NCBI RefSeq assembly: GCF_034140825.1
Contig: NC_089037.1
Coordinates: forward strand, 33,968,001-34,032,000
Length of the DNA: 64,000 nucleotides
Direction: 5' to 3'
Source of the DNA: Oryza sativa Japonica Group
Taxonomy: Eukaryota > Streptophyta > Magnoliopsida > Poales > Poaceae
Both the position numbers and the translations under genes were made by a program. Shown one piece after another: positions 11,620-23,346 of the stretch. The notes below the pieces were generated by a model. The model had not been told where the DNA came from. It searched no databases and saw nothing but the letters and a program-made list of their open reading frames with translations. The first letter of the stretch is position 1, and every line of letters begins with the position of its first letter.

Positions 11620-11863
11620 GAGCAAGTTTAATAGTATAGCCTACTACTAGTTCCAATTCATCTATAGCTAATTTAATAACTTATCTATACAATAGTTACA
11701 TACTACACTATTAATACATGGTCTCACCTGTCATACACACACTGTGTCTTGGAGTCCGTGCTATAGCTGACTACAAATCTATAGCCCGCTGCTCTTATCT
11801 CTCTTTATTTATCTTCTTAAAATATGTTTGTGGCTGGCTTATAGCCTGCTATTGTACCTGCTC
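11620..11863. mobile_element. Tourist-like MITE (GAGCAAG family)
   Basis: Begins GAGCAAGTTTAATAGTATAG and ends CTATTGTACCTGCTC, flanked by TTA at 11617-11619 and 11864-11866. The full-size relative of the nested element at 2582-2733. Confidence 0.8.
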
Positions 11864-12605
11864 TTACTGCTCGTTTGTGCAACACTCTTAAAGCTGACAA
11901 AGTGGCATTACTCTTGCAATGCTTGGGGTTAGCACGAATCCCGATGCTACGTGGTCCAATCTACGCCGTCGATTGGCCTAGCACAGCAAATGGGCGCCTC
12001 TAGCTATAATCTCAAAGCAAGATCCAAATTAAGCCAATTGATCGATCTGGTCCAGCTCGATCCGTCAAACCATGGAGCGGTCAACACACTAAACTACGCT
12101 TTGGGAAGCACTACCGCTGCTAATTAAGTACTACTCCGAGTTTAGCTTAGCTTAGATAGGGTCCCAAAAGAAGCAAACAAAATTATACCATCCCTCCGAG
12201 AGCGAGCCCACGAAGCCGGAGCCGATGCCCCGCGCGCGCCAGGCAGCGCTCTGGGTCGCCACGACGCGCCCCCCATGGCTGTCGCGCTCTCGCGCGCGCG
12301 CGCCCAGACATTGCATCCAACCATGCCATGGCATGCAATCCTCTCGCCGCGGGCGCCGGCTGCCTGCCTCTGGGCGCTCGCGCGTGTGCATGGATGATGG
12401 ACACACGCATGAAGACAACAAGCCTCACACCGTTGCTCGATACATCTGCATTGCAACGCAACTCAAAAAACCACACGACACGTACAGCCCATGCATGCCT
12501 AGCTAGCTTCTCTTTTCAGTTTAGCTAGGCAAAGAGCAAAACTAGTTCGGCGTGAAAGTAGTCCCAGAAAAAATCGACTTTTATACACGAATCTAAACAC
12601 ATATA
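11864..12605. other. Intergenic spacer with an alternating CG run
   Basis: No gene recognised. The segment 12200-12420 is GC-rich, with a CGCGCGCGCGCG run near 12288-12303, and opens short overlapping frames on both strands with no domain resemblance. CATG and CATGCA boxes are frequent, but their use is unknown. Confidence 0.4.
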
Positions 12606-12705
12606 CTCCCACCGTCCTAAAATATAAACATTCTTAGCTATGAATCTGGATAACCGTGTATCCAGATTCATAGCCAAAAGTTATTACATTTTATGACAGA
12701 GGTAG
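12606..12705. mobile_element. Short Stowaway MITE (100 bp)
   Basis: CTCCCACCGTCCTAAAATATAA at the left pairs with the right end. The centre is a near-perfect hairpin built on CTATGAATCTGGATA and its complement. TA flanks at 12604-12605 and 12706-12707. Confidence 0.75.
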
Positions 12706-13221
12706 TAGCATATATTAGAATGTATTGGATTCATATATAAAAGTTATTTTTCTAGAACAGAGAAAGCACATACATAATACATTTATCTTCATTGTATATG
12801 TACGCTATACTAGTAGCGTACATGCAAACATATATCCGCCTGGTTTTCCGGTTGTACGTGTACGTACGTACTCTGTGAGGTACTCTCTGCATTGCGTAGG
12901 CCGCGGTAGTAGACGGTATCGTACGTACGTACGAGATCGATACGTGCGAGGAGGACAAGCGTGAAAAGACTAAAAGGGTAGGGGTCCAGCACTCCGAGTC
13001 CATATGCATGCGTCGTGCAAGTGCAAGCCGTCTTGTGTACATCGGACGCGTACATCCATGAGCTTGCATGCATGCAAAGGAGCAAACAAACGCCCCCACG
13101 CACACATCGTCCACTCCACTGTCCAACGGGGAAACCACAACTCCACTCCTCGTTCTCTACTCGCTTGCTGCTTATAATAGAGACATATCAAATTTATTAA
13201 ATTGTACATATCCGTTTAAAC
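12706..13221. other. Intergenic spacer with CGTACGTACG runs
   Basis: Short tandem CGTACGTACG tracts near 12858-12872 and 12921-12934, frequent CATGCATG boxes, no gene recognised. Confidence 0.4.
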
Positions 13222-13417
13222 CAGGGGCGGAAATACTTAGAAAAGGAGTGCCCAGGAACCCGATCACTAAATTTTTTTTCTCTATAGTTCATCTATTTTC
13301 ATTGTATGTACACCCTTTTAATCCAAGCTCAATCACTCGTATCAGTTTAAACTCGATCTGAAGTAGAATAAAGCAAGCGAGTGGCATTCCGCTTTATTTC
13401 GTCTAACTCCGCCCCTA
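13222..13417. mobile_element. MITE-like element with CAGGGGCGGA ends
   Basis: Begins CAGGGGCGGAAATAC and ends TCCGCCCCTA. Another copy with the same kind of ends (CAGTGGCGGA ... TCCGCCTCTG) is at 49137-49428. No coding capacity. Confidence 0.5.
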
Positions 13418-14350
13418 GCTTAAACCCGTTGAAGTTGAAGATTAAGTACAAACATGTAAAACAAGAAAATTATTAGCGTATAATTGATGGAGTTTTAATT
13501 ATTTTAAACTTTTAAAAAAATCTTTAATATTTTGAAGCAACTTTTATATACAAGTTTTTTTTTACGAAACACACAATTTAACCGTTTGAAAACACGCGAA
13601 CGGAAAAATCAAGGTAAAATCCGTATCTTAACTAGATTCAAACTAGTCTAATAGGCGATACATTCTTAACTAGGTTTATTTATTTGGGATTGAGAGAGCA
13701 TAAAACAAAAATTAAAAAAGAGTATAGGAAAAAAAAAGGAGAGAAATGTAAATGTAACAGTGTTGGTCCCACACGGTCAGCGAGAGCGAGGTCGTACGGC
13801 TTTGTGGTGCCAGGGGAAACGCGGCTAATAACTGACGGTGAGCAGGAAGTGGGCCCGGTGGAGGGGGCCATGTGACACATGGCACTGTCCTGTGGGACCC
13901 CTTCTCCTGGGTGTTCGTTGTTCCTACCTTTGGAACCATCTAATGATCCCGTGAATTAAATTACCGAGTGGATTATTGTTGGGATAATATAACAATTTTT
14001 TTTTACTGAAGCTGTAATAATAAACAAACAATCACTCAATCAGCAATATATATCATGGAAGATCATGCCAAATGCTACTAAAAGGAAACTGCATTTTGTG
14101 CCGTGCTCAAAATCTTTGGAATGAATTCATATGGAATGCAACACAAATTTTGTGTTCATTTGTTTTGGAGCAGAAGCCCGTTTTCTCCGCCATCTTGCCA
14201 TTTGTTCTCCTTGCCAAGTTGCCTCCTCCCAAATCCTACCACCACTACACATTAAGCTAATACTAATCACCTTGGGTTTGAGCCACCACAAGGACAAGGT
14301 GATTAGAATAATTAATCTCAGAGAGAGAAAGAGAGAAGAAGAGGAGAGAG

Positions 14351-14389
<39 letters not shown>

Positions 14390-14430
14390 GATAAAAGAGG
14401 CAGCAAAAGCAGAGAAGGCAGATCAGAAAC
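13418..14430. other. Intergenic spacer upstream of the 5-phosphatase gene
   Basis: Contains a degraded relative of the MITE family at 58575-58824 (around 13440-13650, with AGCAACTTTTATATACAAG and AACCGTTTGAAAACACGCG blocks). No gene recognised. Confidence 0.4.
14330..14392. repeat. GA-rich microsatellite in the 5-phosphatase leader region
   Basis: Almost pure (GA)n with a few interruptions. It lies about 550 bp before the start codon of the inositol 5-phosphatase, in sequence that is probably promoter or 5' UTR. GA/CT tracts are common in rice 5' leaders and are length-polymorphic. Confidence 0.85.
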
Positions 14431-14930
14431 CTCAGTCGTCTCACTTCTTCACATCACGCCACCATTTTTTCACTTTAGTGTTGCGCAGTAGTACACCACC
14501 ATCACCACCACCAATGCATGCAAACTCAACCAGCAGTCTCGTCTTAACCCCTAGCAGCTACCGCCTAAAAGCCTAGAGCTAGAAGAAGCATTCAGAGCTC
14601 AGGAGAGGGAGGAGCAAGCTGGACTGCTGCTGCTGGTGGTGGTGGTGGTGTGTAGGCTGCAGCTGCATTTCATCCCGGGAGAAGATTTCGTTGGGTTTTT
14701 CTCTGTTACTTGACTAATACTTGTGAAGCTGGATTTGTGATCCCCGGTGCGGTTGGTGCGCTTCTTGGCGCTCAATTCGGTCCAAGATTGTAGGCTCCCG
14801 GATCAAAATCTGTTATTGGAGCCAAATTTGTTGCGAGATTTGAGGTTTCCTTGCGTGCTTGGAGTTGAAAATCATTGGAGCCTCGGGAGAGGGGAGGCGT
14901 AGATTCTTCTGTTGCTTCAGTTAAGTTGCT

Positions 14931-14942
14931 ATGAGACAATGA
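14931..14942 (+). promoter_or_regulatory. Three-codon uORF overlapping the 5-phosphatase start codon
   Basis: ATG AGA CAA TGA encodes Met-Arg-Gln-stop. Its stop overlaps the main ATG (14939-14941) as ATGA. A ribosome ending here would sit on the main start. This resembles the arrangement in the neighbouring HD16 gene. Confidence 0.55.
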
Positions 14943-17900
14943 GGGAAGAGAGCAACAAGAAGAGCAAGGTATGTGAGCTTCCTTTGTGGTGGTGTTTCAG
15001 ATCAATCTGGGCATCTTGTTGTTTCTCTGCTGTGTTTTTGATCGAGTAGGGCTTTTTTTGTTGGCTTCTTGATGTGTAGCTCTCATGGTCCAAATCCCTT
15101 GTGAGGAAGTGGTTCAACATCAAGAGCAAGGCAAACGATTTCCATGCGGACTATGATGCTAGCCAAGGTAATGCGAGCGTTTCATTTTGATTTATGAGAT
15201 GAGAACTTGTGTTCTTCCTTGGATCATAACCAAACTGTTGATTCCAGTTCATAGTTGTAGCTAATTTGGATCATAACCAAATTCCCAAACCAACAACCTG
15301 TTCTTCTGTTTTTGTTGTTTAGTTGGTTGTGCATACTAGTTCTTGTGGTGTGTGAAGGTTGGTTGAATGCAGATTTTATCATCTTGTGCTTGTAGTTCCT
15401 CGATTCCATCAGACATTTCCAGTCCAAGTTCCTAGTCTCGATTCAACGATGCAGTAGCACCAGACATGCCCCAATCAAACGCCTTTAATTTCCTAGACAC
15501 GACCACATTTAAGTCTCGGCTCCTGGTTTCGGTTTAGTGGTACACAAGTCATTAGAATGTCCCAATCAAAAACCTTTTCCTAAGTGATTCTGATATTTGT
15601 CCGGTGCTGCTTGGAGTTTTTGTATGTTTCTAACACTAAGTCATAAGTCATTTTTGCCGGTCTAAAAGCTTGTACTTTTGATTTCAAGATCGAGAGATGA
15701 TGAAACGGTCTCAGACAATGACCATTTTATTTTCATTTTGCTGTCTTGCTCAGTTTGGGCTGAATTTGCTTGGTGATCCAGGAAGAAATGGTCATGGAGG
15801 TGAATGGAGGACCAGCTGCTCAGAGAGGGAGGCAGGCACAGCCAAGAAAAGCAGAACTGGTACAGTTAAAGCATTTGGACCACACTTCTTTCTCTCTCTT
15901 CAGACATCAAAGATCGCAGCTACCTCCTTTTCTTTTCCCCACGACTCTAATTTCCCTGTTGAGCGTTCCTGTTTTCGCCTAAATGATTTGAATGATTATC
16001 TAAAATCCGAATACTGTTCATTCTGTTCCTTACCGATTTATCTGAATGTCTGTTTTTTACTTATGGGCATGATAGACCGGATGCCAAAGAAGAATGCCGA
16101 CTGCATTCGTCGAGGAAGGACTGAATCTGATGTGTCACGCCTGACTGAAGTTCAAGATTACAGGTACCCAAATACCCATATATTTCTTTGCCTTGTAAGC
16201 TTGTTGTCAGGGGAAAAAGGTTTAGGCATATAATGCACTGCAGTTCTTGGTTTTTGCACGTTGACTTTGGTAGGATAATTGATGTTGTTGCTTATTCGCT
16301 CCCTTTTGTGTGCAGAATATTTGCTTCAACATGGAATGTGGGTGGTAAATCCCCATCAAAGGGATTAGATTTAGATGAGTGGCTCCACTCTTCACCTCCT
16401 GCTGATATCTATATTCTAGGGTATGTACTGCCCGAGGCCTTGTCATTTTGAACTACATTATGTAGTACATACCAGTGGACTTGAGCTATTGTCTTCAATT
16501 CATGCTGTATGCAGATTTCAAGAAATTGTTCCTTTGAATGCTGGAAATGTTCTTGGTACTGAAGATAATGTTCCAGCAAAAAAGTGGGTATCCCTCATTA
16601 GGAGGACACTGAACAGGAATCCTGGGGCTAGCAGCTATGGTGGCTATCACACACCATCTCCTGTCCCTGATCCAGTTGTTGAACTAGATGCTGATTTTGA
16701 GGGATCATCGAGAAGACATGATAACTTGTCATTTTTCCATCGGCGATCATTCCAGAACCTTAGTCAGAGTTTAAGAGTCGAAGGAAATTATATGTCATCA
16801 CAGCCAAGGTTGGACCGTAGGTTCAGCGTTTGTGACCCAGTTAGCTTGGGCGGCAGACCAAGTGATTTTGATGGAAATTTCCCATGTGCGGGATCACCAG
16901 ATGATGAATATATTGAGGAGGATGGAAGCAATGGAACTTATTTTTCACCGTTTCCATATGGCTACGGTACCTCAATAGCTATGGAGGAAAACGATGAGCA
17001 ACCAAATACCTCTAGGTATTGTTTTGGTGAAAATCCATTTTGTGAATCTATTCTAGTCTTATAAATTTTCAGCTAAAAAAAATGCTAAGTTGACTATGAT
17101 CCTTCTATATTGAAGCTATAACTTCTGAAAATGTTGTGTCTACCAGGTACTGTTTGGTTGCCAGCAAGCAGATGGTTGGTATATTTCTCACAGTTTGGGT
17201 GCGCAGCGAATTAAGAAATGATGTGAAAAATCTTAAAGTCTCTTGTGTTGGTAGAGGTCTAATGGGGTATCTTGGAAATAAGGTAAACTTTATGAGTTCA
17301 CAGTTCTTTGAAATGTTTTCTTTTAATCATCTTGCGTGTAGAAAGTGAAAATATTGCAGATAGATTGTTGTTCACTGTTACTGTAACATGTTACTTAAAG
17401 GTCCTTTCCTTTTGTTGCAGGGTTCGATATCAATAAGCATGTCTTTGCATCACACATCCTTTTGTTTTATCTGTTGTCATTTGACATCTGGAGAAAAGGA
17501 GGGGGATGAATTGCGCAGAAATTCTGATGTTATGGAAATCTTAAGAAAGACTAGATTTCCTCGGGTTCGTGGTGCTGGTGACATTAAGTCACCAGAAACC
17601 ATTCTTGAGCATGAGTATGAATTTATGTTCCCTACTCTACATTGCAATGTGGAAGCAACACAACACTTGGCTTTAATTTTACATTCCTTTGATTCAATTG
17701 CAGTCGTATCATATGGCTTGGGGATTTGAATTACCGGATTTCCCTTTCATACTGCTCGGCAAAAGCACTCGTTGAAATGCATAACTGGAAGCAACTGTTG
17801 GAGAAAGATCAAGTAATTGACACTGTTTTGTTAATACTTAAATTACAACATGACATGCATCGCACATCCATTATTTTTTTCAGGACCATGTTTAAGTTTC

Positions 17901-18380
17901 TTGTTTTGTAACAGCTACGAATAGAACGAAGATGCGGACGCGTTTTCCAGGGGTGGAAAGAAGGACGGATTTATTTTCCTCCAACATACAAATATTCATT
18001 CAACTCAGATCGCTATTCTGGGGAGTGTGTGCATTCAAAGGAAAAGCGAAGAACACCAGCTTGGTAACTTCTTTAGCACTTGTATCAACCAGAATTTTCT
18101 CCTGCTTTGATTTTTTTTTCAAAGCAACGTACTGAAAAACCTGTTCTTTATTGACCATAGGTGCGATCGTATTCTATGGCATGGTAATGGACTCATTCAG
18201 TTATCTTATGTTCGTGGAGAGTCGCGCTTCTCCGACCATAGACCGGTGTACAGCATTTTCATGGCGGAGGTTGAAATTATCCGCCAGAGGAGAAGAAATA
18301 TGGGCTGTTTCAACTCTAGAGTTGAGGTGGAAGAGCTTCTGCCATATTCTTACAGCTTTGGAGACATCAAGTTCAACTAA
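14939..18380 (+). CDS. Type I inositol polyphosphate 5-phosphatase
   Basis: Coding exons: 14939-14968, 15080-15167, 15782-15859, 16076-16163, 16316-16420, 16515-17015, 17147-17282, 17421-17614, 17704-17812, 17915-18063, 18161-18380. They total 1698 nt and give 565 residues. The conserved N-terminus KSKLSW...[11 protein letters not shown] is typical of plant type I enzymes, which lack WD repeats. The catalytic fold is marked by [10 protein letters not shown] (99-108), GNKGSISI (340-347), WLGDLNYR (411-418), PAWCDRILW (491-499) and SDHRPV (517-522); Asp414, Asn416, Cys494, Asp495, Asp518 and His519 are the usual active-site positions. Such enzymes remove the 5-phosphate from Ins(1,4,5)P3, Ins(1,3,4,5)P4 or phosphoinositides and damp calcium and auxin/vein-pattern signalling. 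Large exon 6 encodes a low-complexity, Ser/Asp-rich insert between the first two motifs, as in relatives. I cannot tell which Arabidopsis member is the orthologue. Confidence 0.9.
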
Positions 18381-19642
18381 GTCAGCTCATTATATGTTAT
18401 GCTCAAGTTTTCTGCTTTGTGTTTATGTAAGCAAACTGATTTTTTTTTCAGTAAGAACTACACATCTTTGCATGTATATCTTATGTTTTACATACCTCTA
18501 CTGGTTATGCAGGTTGACAAATGAAGGGTTCAAATTCTAGTAAATGATCAGATGTGAATGTGCCAATATTTTTCCATCTGGTTTTTTTTTTGTTAGCCTT
18601 CAGATGCACACTTCTTGTTTAATTGACTATCACCAAGCCTGAAGCATGTGCAGATGCTTGTGAAAAACATTATCCAAAAAACTAACATAAAGGTAATTGA
18701 TCTCTTGTTTGTTGAGCAAAACTCAAAAATTCTTGCATAAGCCTGACTGTCACTCTTGTTCTGTTGCAGGGCAGTTGGGCAATTTTGCAACTAACCAATT
18801 TCCTGGAAGTATCAGCCCACACAACTAATTATACAGCTCAACCAGCTCTCATGTTCCAGTTCATTTCTACTTTTGTTTTAAGACTGATAAGTGCCATCAC
18901 TTCTCTTTTTCCCTTTGCATTTTGGGAACTTTTGTAAGCTGGCCATTGTATCAGCATGAGGTGTAAAATCATTGCAAATCGGCAAGGGGAATGAATGATA
19001 ACTTGGATCGAACTAATTCCAGATAATGATTTCTAGCGCAAGGGGAGAATGATAAGTTGATGTGACTTGAGAGAGTTGCAAAGTTATGCTAATCATGTGC
19101 ATACCTTTCTGATGGTGTACTTGTGAAGCTAAATGATGCTTGCATTTGCTGCCCTCATTGTTGTGGCATACTACTGGAGTATTAAACAAAAGCTTAATCC
19201 CATTGTTTTACTTGGATTACACAGAGGCATGTTTCCTTTCTGGAATACATGGTGAGACACAGTGTCAGCTTGCATGTACCCTGCATTGGTTGCTGTCATT
19301 GTAGTACAATGTACATGGCATATATGAAAAGCATCCATTTGGCAAGTTGGACACTCTGGTTACTGTTATTTATCACTGAAATCTCCTCTCTGGTTACTGT
19401 TTATTACTGAAAATCTTCAGTTGTGACTTGTTGAGAGAACAAGCTTTTGACCTCCTTTTTGGTCCTTGCCTCTCTGTCTGCAGGGAGTAGTAAATCACGT
19501 GATGTGATTTGATCTACCAACGTACAATGCACTTAGTTGACATGATAGAGAATTAATATTGGGTGTTTAATTCTCACTGTTTGCTGCTTGACCGGTGTTG
19601 TTTCTCCCTTTCCAGGTGAAAACTTATTAGTACTAGTAGTAA
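18381..19642. other. Downstream of the 5-phosphatase, no second gene seen
   Basis: AT-rich sequence probably including the 3' UTR. It has splice-like sites near 18511 and 18769 that could belong to 3'-UTR introns, but no open frame of note. Confidence 0.4.
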
Positions 19643-19789
19643 GGGTGTGTTTAGTTTATGAAAAAAGTTGAAAGTTTGAAGAAAGTTGAGAGTTTGAAAA
19701 AAAAGTTGAAAGTTTATGTGAGTAGAAAAGTTTTTGATGTGATACGATGTGATGGAAACTTGGGAATAAGGAGGAAACTAAACACGGCC
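19643..19789. mobile_element. Small Tourist-like MITE
   Basis: Begins GGGTGTGTTTAGTTTATG, ends ACTAAACACGGCC, with TAA duplicated at 19640-19642 and 19790-19792. The interior is AAAGTTGAAAGTTTGAAG-like fold-back sequence. Confidence 0.8.
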
Positions 19790-19817
19790 TAACAAACACT
19801 AGTAATGGTTTATCTTA

Positions 19818-19945
19818 GTCTGTGTTTAGATCCAAACTTTCAACTTTTTCCATCATATCAACCTGTCATACACACACAACTTTTCAATCACATCGTACCA
19901 ATTTTAACCCAAACTTCCAACTTTAGAAGGAACTAAACACAGCCC
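19818..19945. mobile_element. Small Tourist-like MITE, second copy in opposite arm order
   Basis: Begins GTCTGTGTTTAGATCC and ends GGAACTAAACACAGCCC. The interior reads AACTTTCAACTTTTTCCATC. It lies 28 bp from the copy at 19643-19789. The flanking trinucleotides (TTA and TAA) do not match exactly. Confidence 0.65.
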
Positions 19946-20005
19946 TAATTACAGACTGAAAATATGTTCAACCAACAGATTAGGATAAACCAAATATGGT
20001 CAAGC

Positions 20006-20058
20006 AACTTCAGAAGTCATTTCATCTATTTCTGTTAACAGAAATGACTTCTGAAGTT
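20006..20058. repeat. Perfect 18-bp inverted repeat with 17-nt loop
   Basis: AACTTCAGAAGTCATTTC at 20006-20023 is exactly complementary to GAAATGACTTCTGAAGTT at 20041-20058. No MITE ends or target duplication were recognised around it. Confidence 0.8.
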
Positions 20059-21388
20059 CTGATCCAGATTTGGCATGCACTGCTAAACCAAATTGCCTAA
20101 TTGAGGATTACTACTGAGGATGGTAAAAAAAATGCTACTAGTTCCAATGGGAAGGAAGGTAGAAAAGCAAAAGCAAGTGGAGATGCTAGTAAATGAGAAG
20201 GAAAAAAAAAGATAAAGCAGGTAAAAGGAAAAGAAACTGTTGCATCCAAAGGACAAGCAATGCATCTTGCTTTGATCCTATCCTGTTCCTTCCTTTTTAC
20301 TGTGAACAGTATTGTTAACTGAATCCTATTCGTTTTTCTGCTGTTGTAGTAGTACCGAGACCGTTTGTGGAGGATTCATCAACGCTCAAGGTGATCAGTC
20401 ATAATCACCTGTGATAGTGATGCAGTTTTCTGAATATTCAGATCTTAAAGCAATGACACTGTTTTTGGGTGTGTTTAGTTCAGAAACAAGTACTGCCAGC
20501 TTTGACAGACTGTGATGCTGTGACATCAACTAGAAAAAGATTGCAGGTAAGTGACGCCACGGCGCGACGCACTCAAACAAATGCATCTGGCGAAAAACAC
20601 AAGTACCAGTAGTACGATACGAGTACGAATCTTGAGGCAACGACCTTGGTGCCCGGGCTCTCTCGCCGTAGTGAAGCAGAGGCTGGGCAAGCAGCAGCGT
20701 TTCAGTTTCAGAGTTTCAGCCCATGTGTTTGCCCTTCTTCATGCATTGCATTTGCATCCAACTGTGCAGTCTTCTGTGTGCACAAGACTGCACAACTCTG
20801 CAAGTGATGGATACCTGAGCTTTAAGCAAAGAAACTGAAATTGAATTGAAGTTGAGATCGAAAAGGTGACGGACGGATAGATGGATGGATGGATGGATGG
20901 TCGATGGATTTGAGGTCGAGAAAGCTGATGAGTTGGATTGATGGACGTGCATGAACACGCATACAGAAACGCAGCTGTGCTAGGGTATGAAGCTGCAGCA
21001 TATGGTCAGCTCCCTGATCTCTCCGTTTGCATGTTTGCATTGCCTTCTTTAAGATCTCGGATGCGACATGGTCTCAGCTTGTTTTGTTACTCCTACTGGA
21101 GTACTCCTATACAACTTTACTACCAATGCCTTGTGCTTGTTGTGTTTGGTGAGCTCATGAATTGATTTGGACTCCGAGTCAACGGTCGCATGCTGCATTG
21201 CATGCTTGGACTGGCCAGCGACCACGTACACGAGTAGTCACGCTTGTATTTAACACTCGAGCGGAAATTTGTACGACCAAGTTAAAGTCCAGGAGAACGT
21301 AGTACTCCAATACAACAACAAATACGGACGTGTAAATTTATACTGCAAATTTAGTGTCCCTTTATGCAGTGAAAAATAGGCAAGACAA
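20059..21388. other. Intergenic spacer, no gene seen
   Basis: Short frames only. Contains an (ATGG)n microsatellite near 20881-20900. No family resemblance in any frame and no tRNA recognised. Confidence 0.4.
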
Positions 21389-21627
21389 GGCTGAGTTCGA
21401 GAAAGGGAGATAGAGAAGATTGGAAAGATACGTAAAATGAGGTGAGCCATTAGAGTATAATTAAATGAGTATTAACTATTTTAAATTTTAAAAATAGACT
21501 AATATGATTTTTAAAGCAACTTTCATATAGCAAATTTTTATAAAAAACGCACCGTTTAGTAGTTTGGGAAGCGTGCGCGCGGAAAACGAGTCACAGTCTC
21601 CCCAATCTCCTATGAAAGAACGCAGCC
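21389..21627. mobile_element. MITE of the GAACGCAGCC-ended family
   Basis: Left end GGCTGAGTTCGAGAAAGG pairs imperfectly with the right end CTATGAAAGAACGCAGCC. The inside holds AAATGAGTATTAACTATTTTAA and CACCGTTTAGTAGTTTGGGAAGCGTGCGCGCGG. This inside is the hallmark of a widespread rice MITE family, also seen at 52656-52874 and 58575-58824. Confidence 0.65.
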
Positions 21628-22013
21628 TAGTGTCGATCTCTCGCTATTCTCTCTTCGAATCCAATAGCACTTTTTTTTAAGAATGAGATATAACATCCCG
21701 ATCTTTGCTCAACGAGCTACATCCAATTCTTACAGATTCTATTTGTGAACCTCCATTTGAAATTGGCAAACAGATACATAATCGTTGTAGCTGTCAATGC
21801 ACGCACCGCACCAGAGGGATTTAAGGGTATGTTTGAGGGTATGTTTGGATGACTACTCCAACTTACCAAGCCACAAGCTAGCCCGTGCCTCAAATTTGAT
21901 GAACGATTTGAGAGCCACAGCTTAAGCCAAAAAAAACTTGTGGCAAAGTAGTTCATGAGATCGAGCACCTAACTTTTCGTGGCAAGCTAATGTGTGGTAG
22001 CAAACAAATACTA

Positions 22014-22246
22014 CCTCCGTTTTTAAATAGATGACGCCGTTAACTTTTTCTCACATGTTTGACCATTCGTCTTATTCAAAAAAAAATTACGTAATTATAA
22101 TTTATTTTGTTATGAGTTGTTTTATCACTCATAGTACTTTAAGTGTGATTTATATCTTATACATTTGCATAAAATTTTTGAATAAGACGAATGGTCAAAT
22201 ATGTGAGAAAAAGTCAACGGCGTCATCTATTAAAAAATGGAGGGAG
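22014..22246. mobile_element. Stowaway MITE with very long inverted repeats
   Basis: CCTCCGTTTTTAAATAGATGACGCCG at the left is matched for more than 60 bp by the complement at the right (AGGGAG end). TA flanks at 22012-22013 and 22247-22248. The whole element folds into an extended hairpin. Confidence 0.85.
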
Positions 22247-22248
22247 TA

Positions 22249-22480
22249 CTTCCTCCGTCCCTAAATATAACAATTTTTAGCTCTCAGGATTTGTCTCAAA
22301 ATATAACAACTTCTCCATCAATATTCTCTTCCAAACCAATCACAACCCTCCATCGTTCACTTTTCCTACCTACCTCCACTACTCATCCATCGCAGTCCTT
22401 TACTACCATTCACTTGTACTATCTATTTTTTTAATGACTATGTTTAACTCTAAAACTTTTTATATTCTGGACGAAGGGAG
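22249..22480. mobile_element. Second Stowaway MITE, abutting the first
   Basis: Begins CTTCCTCCGTCCCTAAATATAAC and ends TATATTCTGGACGAAGGGAG. Its left TA (22247-22248) is also the right TA of the preceding element; right TA at 22481-22482. The two form a head-to-tail pair. Confidence 0.8.
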
Positions 22481-22482
22481 TA

Positions 22483-23201
22483 ATATGCTAACTACCTGTG
22501 AGACGCCCGAACTACATGCCCGATAAACTGTGGCACCTATCCAAACATGCCCTTAACCGTGCAGGCCGCCGTACGCGCGTGAACTACAACGACATGGGCA
22601 TGCAACGACATAGCGCACGGCTTCTCCCTGTTAATAACTGCTTTGCTTGCAGATGCAGCGCTCTGCTGCTGGCTGGCTGGCTTGGCACAGTGGCACAGCC
22701 CTGCACTCTGCAAAGCAGCCTGCAGTGCAGTGCAGTTACTGCGTGCAGAAAGATCGTTTAGACTGCAGTAATGCAGCATGCATGTAGTACAGGTACAGAC
22801 CGTCGACGAGCGAGTCATTAGCTAGTATAGCTATCTAGGGTGACGTGCACATAATACATGTGCAGAAGTGTTGTACAGTACTACTACGTTCTACTGTTGG
22901 TGACCCGGCTGGGCCGCCGTACGTCGTGATGACGACCTTGCTGCGGATTCGCCGGCGAGCAGCCGCGCGCACGCGTGCGGCGTCGTGGTGATGCAACAGC
23001 GGCGAGATATCGATCCACCGGAGAATTAACGCGCGCGCATTCATGCAGGTTGGTCGTTGATCATGTACTGTAATGGAGTAGTGTACACGCCGGCACGCGC
23101 AGCTTGCATTGCAGCGTGTCGTAGTGTGCAGTGGAACCACTCTTGACATTTTTATTTTTCTTGTGAAGAGTAGTACTACACCTCAGGGCATGCTAGCCTA
23201 T
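22483..23201. other. Intergenic spacer, no gene seen
   Basis: GC-richer stretch with many GCAG, CATGCA and CGCGCGC words. Short overlapping frames on both strands, none like a known protein. Confidence 0.4.
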
Positions 23202-23346
23202 GGCTGTGTTAGGTTTCACGCTAAAATTAGAAGTTTAAAGAAATTGAAACGGTGTGATGGAAAAGTTGAAAGTTTCTTTGTATTGGAAAGTTCGATGTGA
23301 CGGAAAAGTTATAAGTTTAAAAAAAAAGTTGAAATCTAAACAGGCC
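23202..23346. mobile_element. Small Tourist-like MITE
   Basis: Begins GGCTGTGTTAGGTTTCACG and ends AAATCTAAACAGGCC, with AAAGTTGAAAGTTT-type interior, as in 19643-19789. Confidence 0.6.

Noticed and set aside
12142-12506. Five overlapping frames of 80-100 codons on both strands
   Set aside because: Composition-driven in a GC-rich island with CG runs; none resembles a protein family and there is no conserved start context.
22014-22480. Hairpins of the Stowaway pair considered as microRNA precursors
   Set aside because: Terminal repeats with TA duplications explain the structure; no independent evidence of a miRNA.
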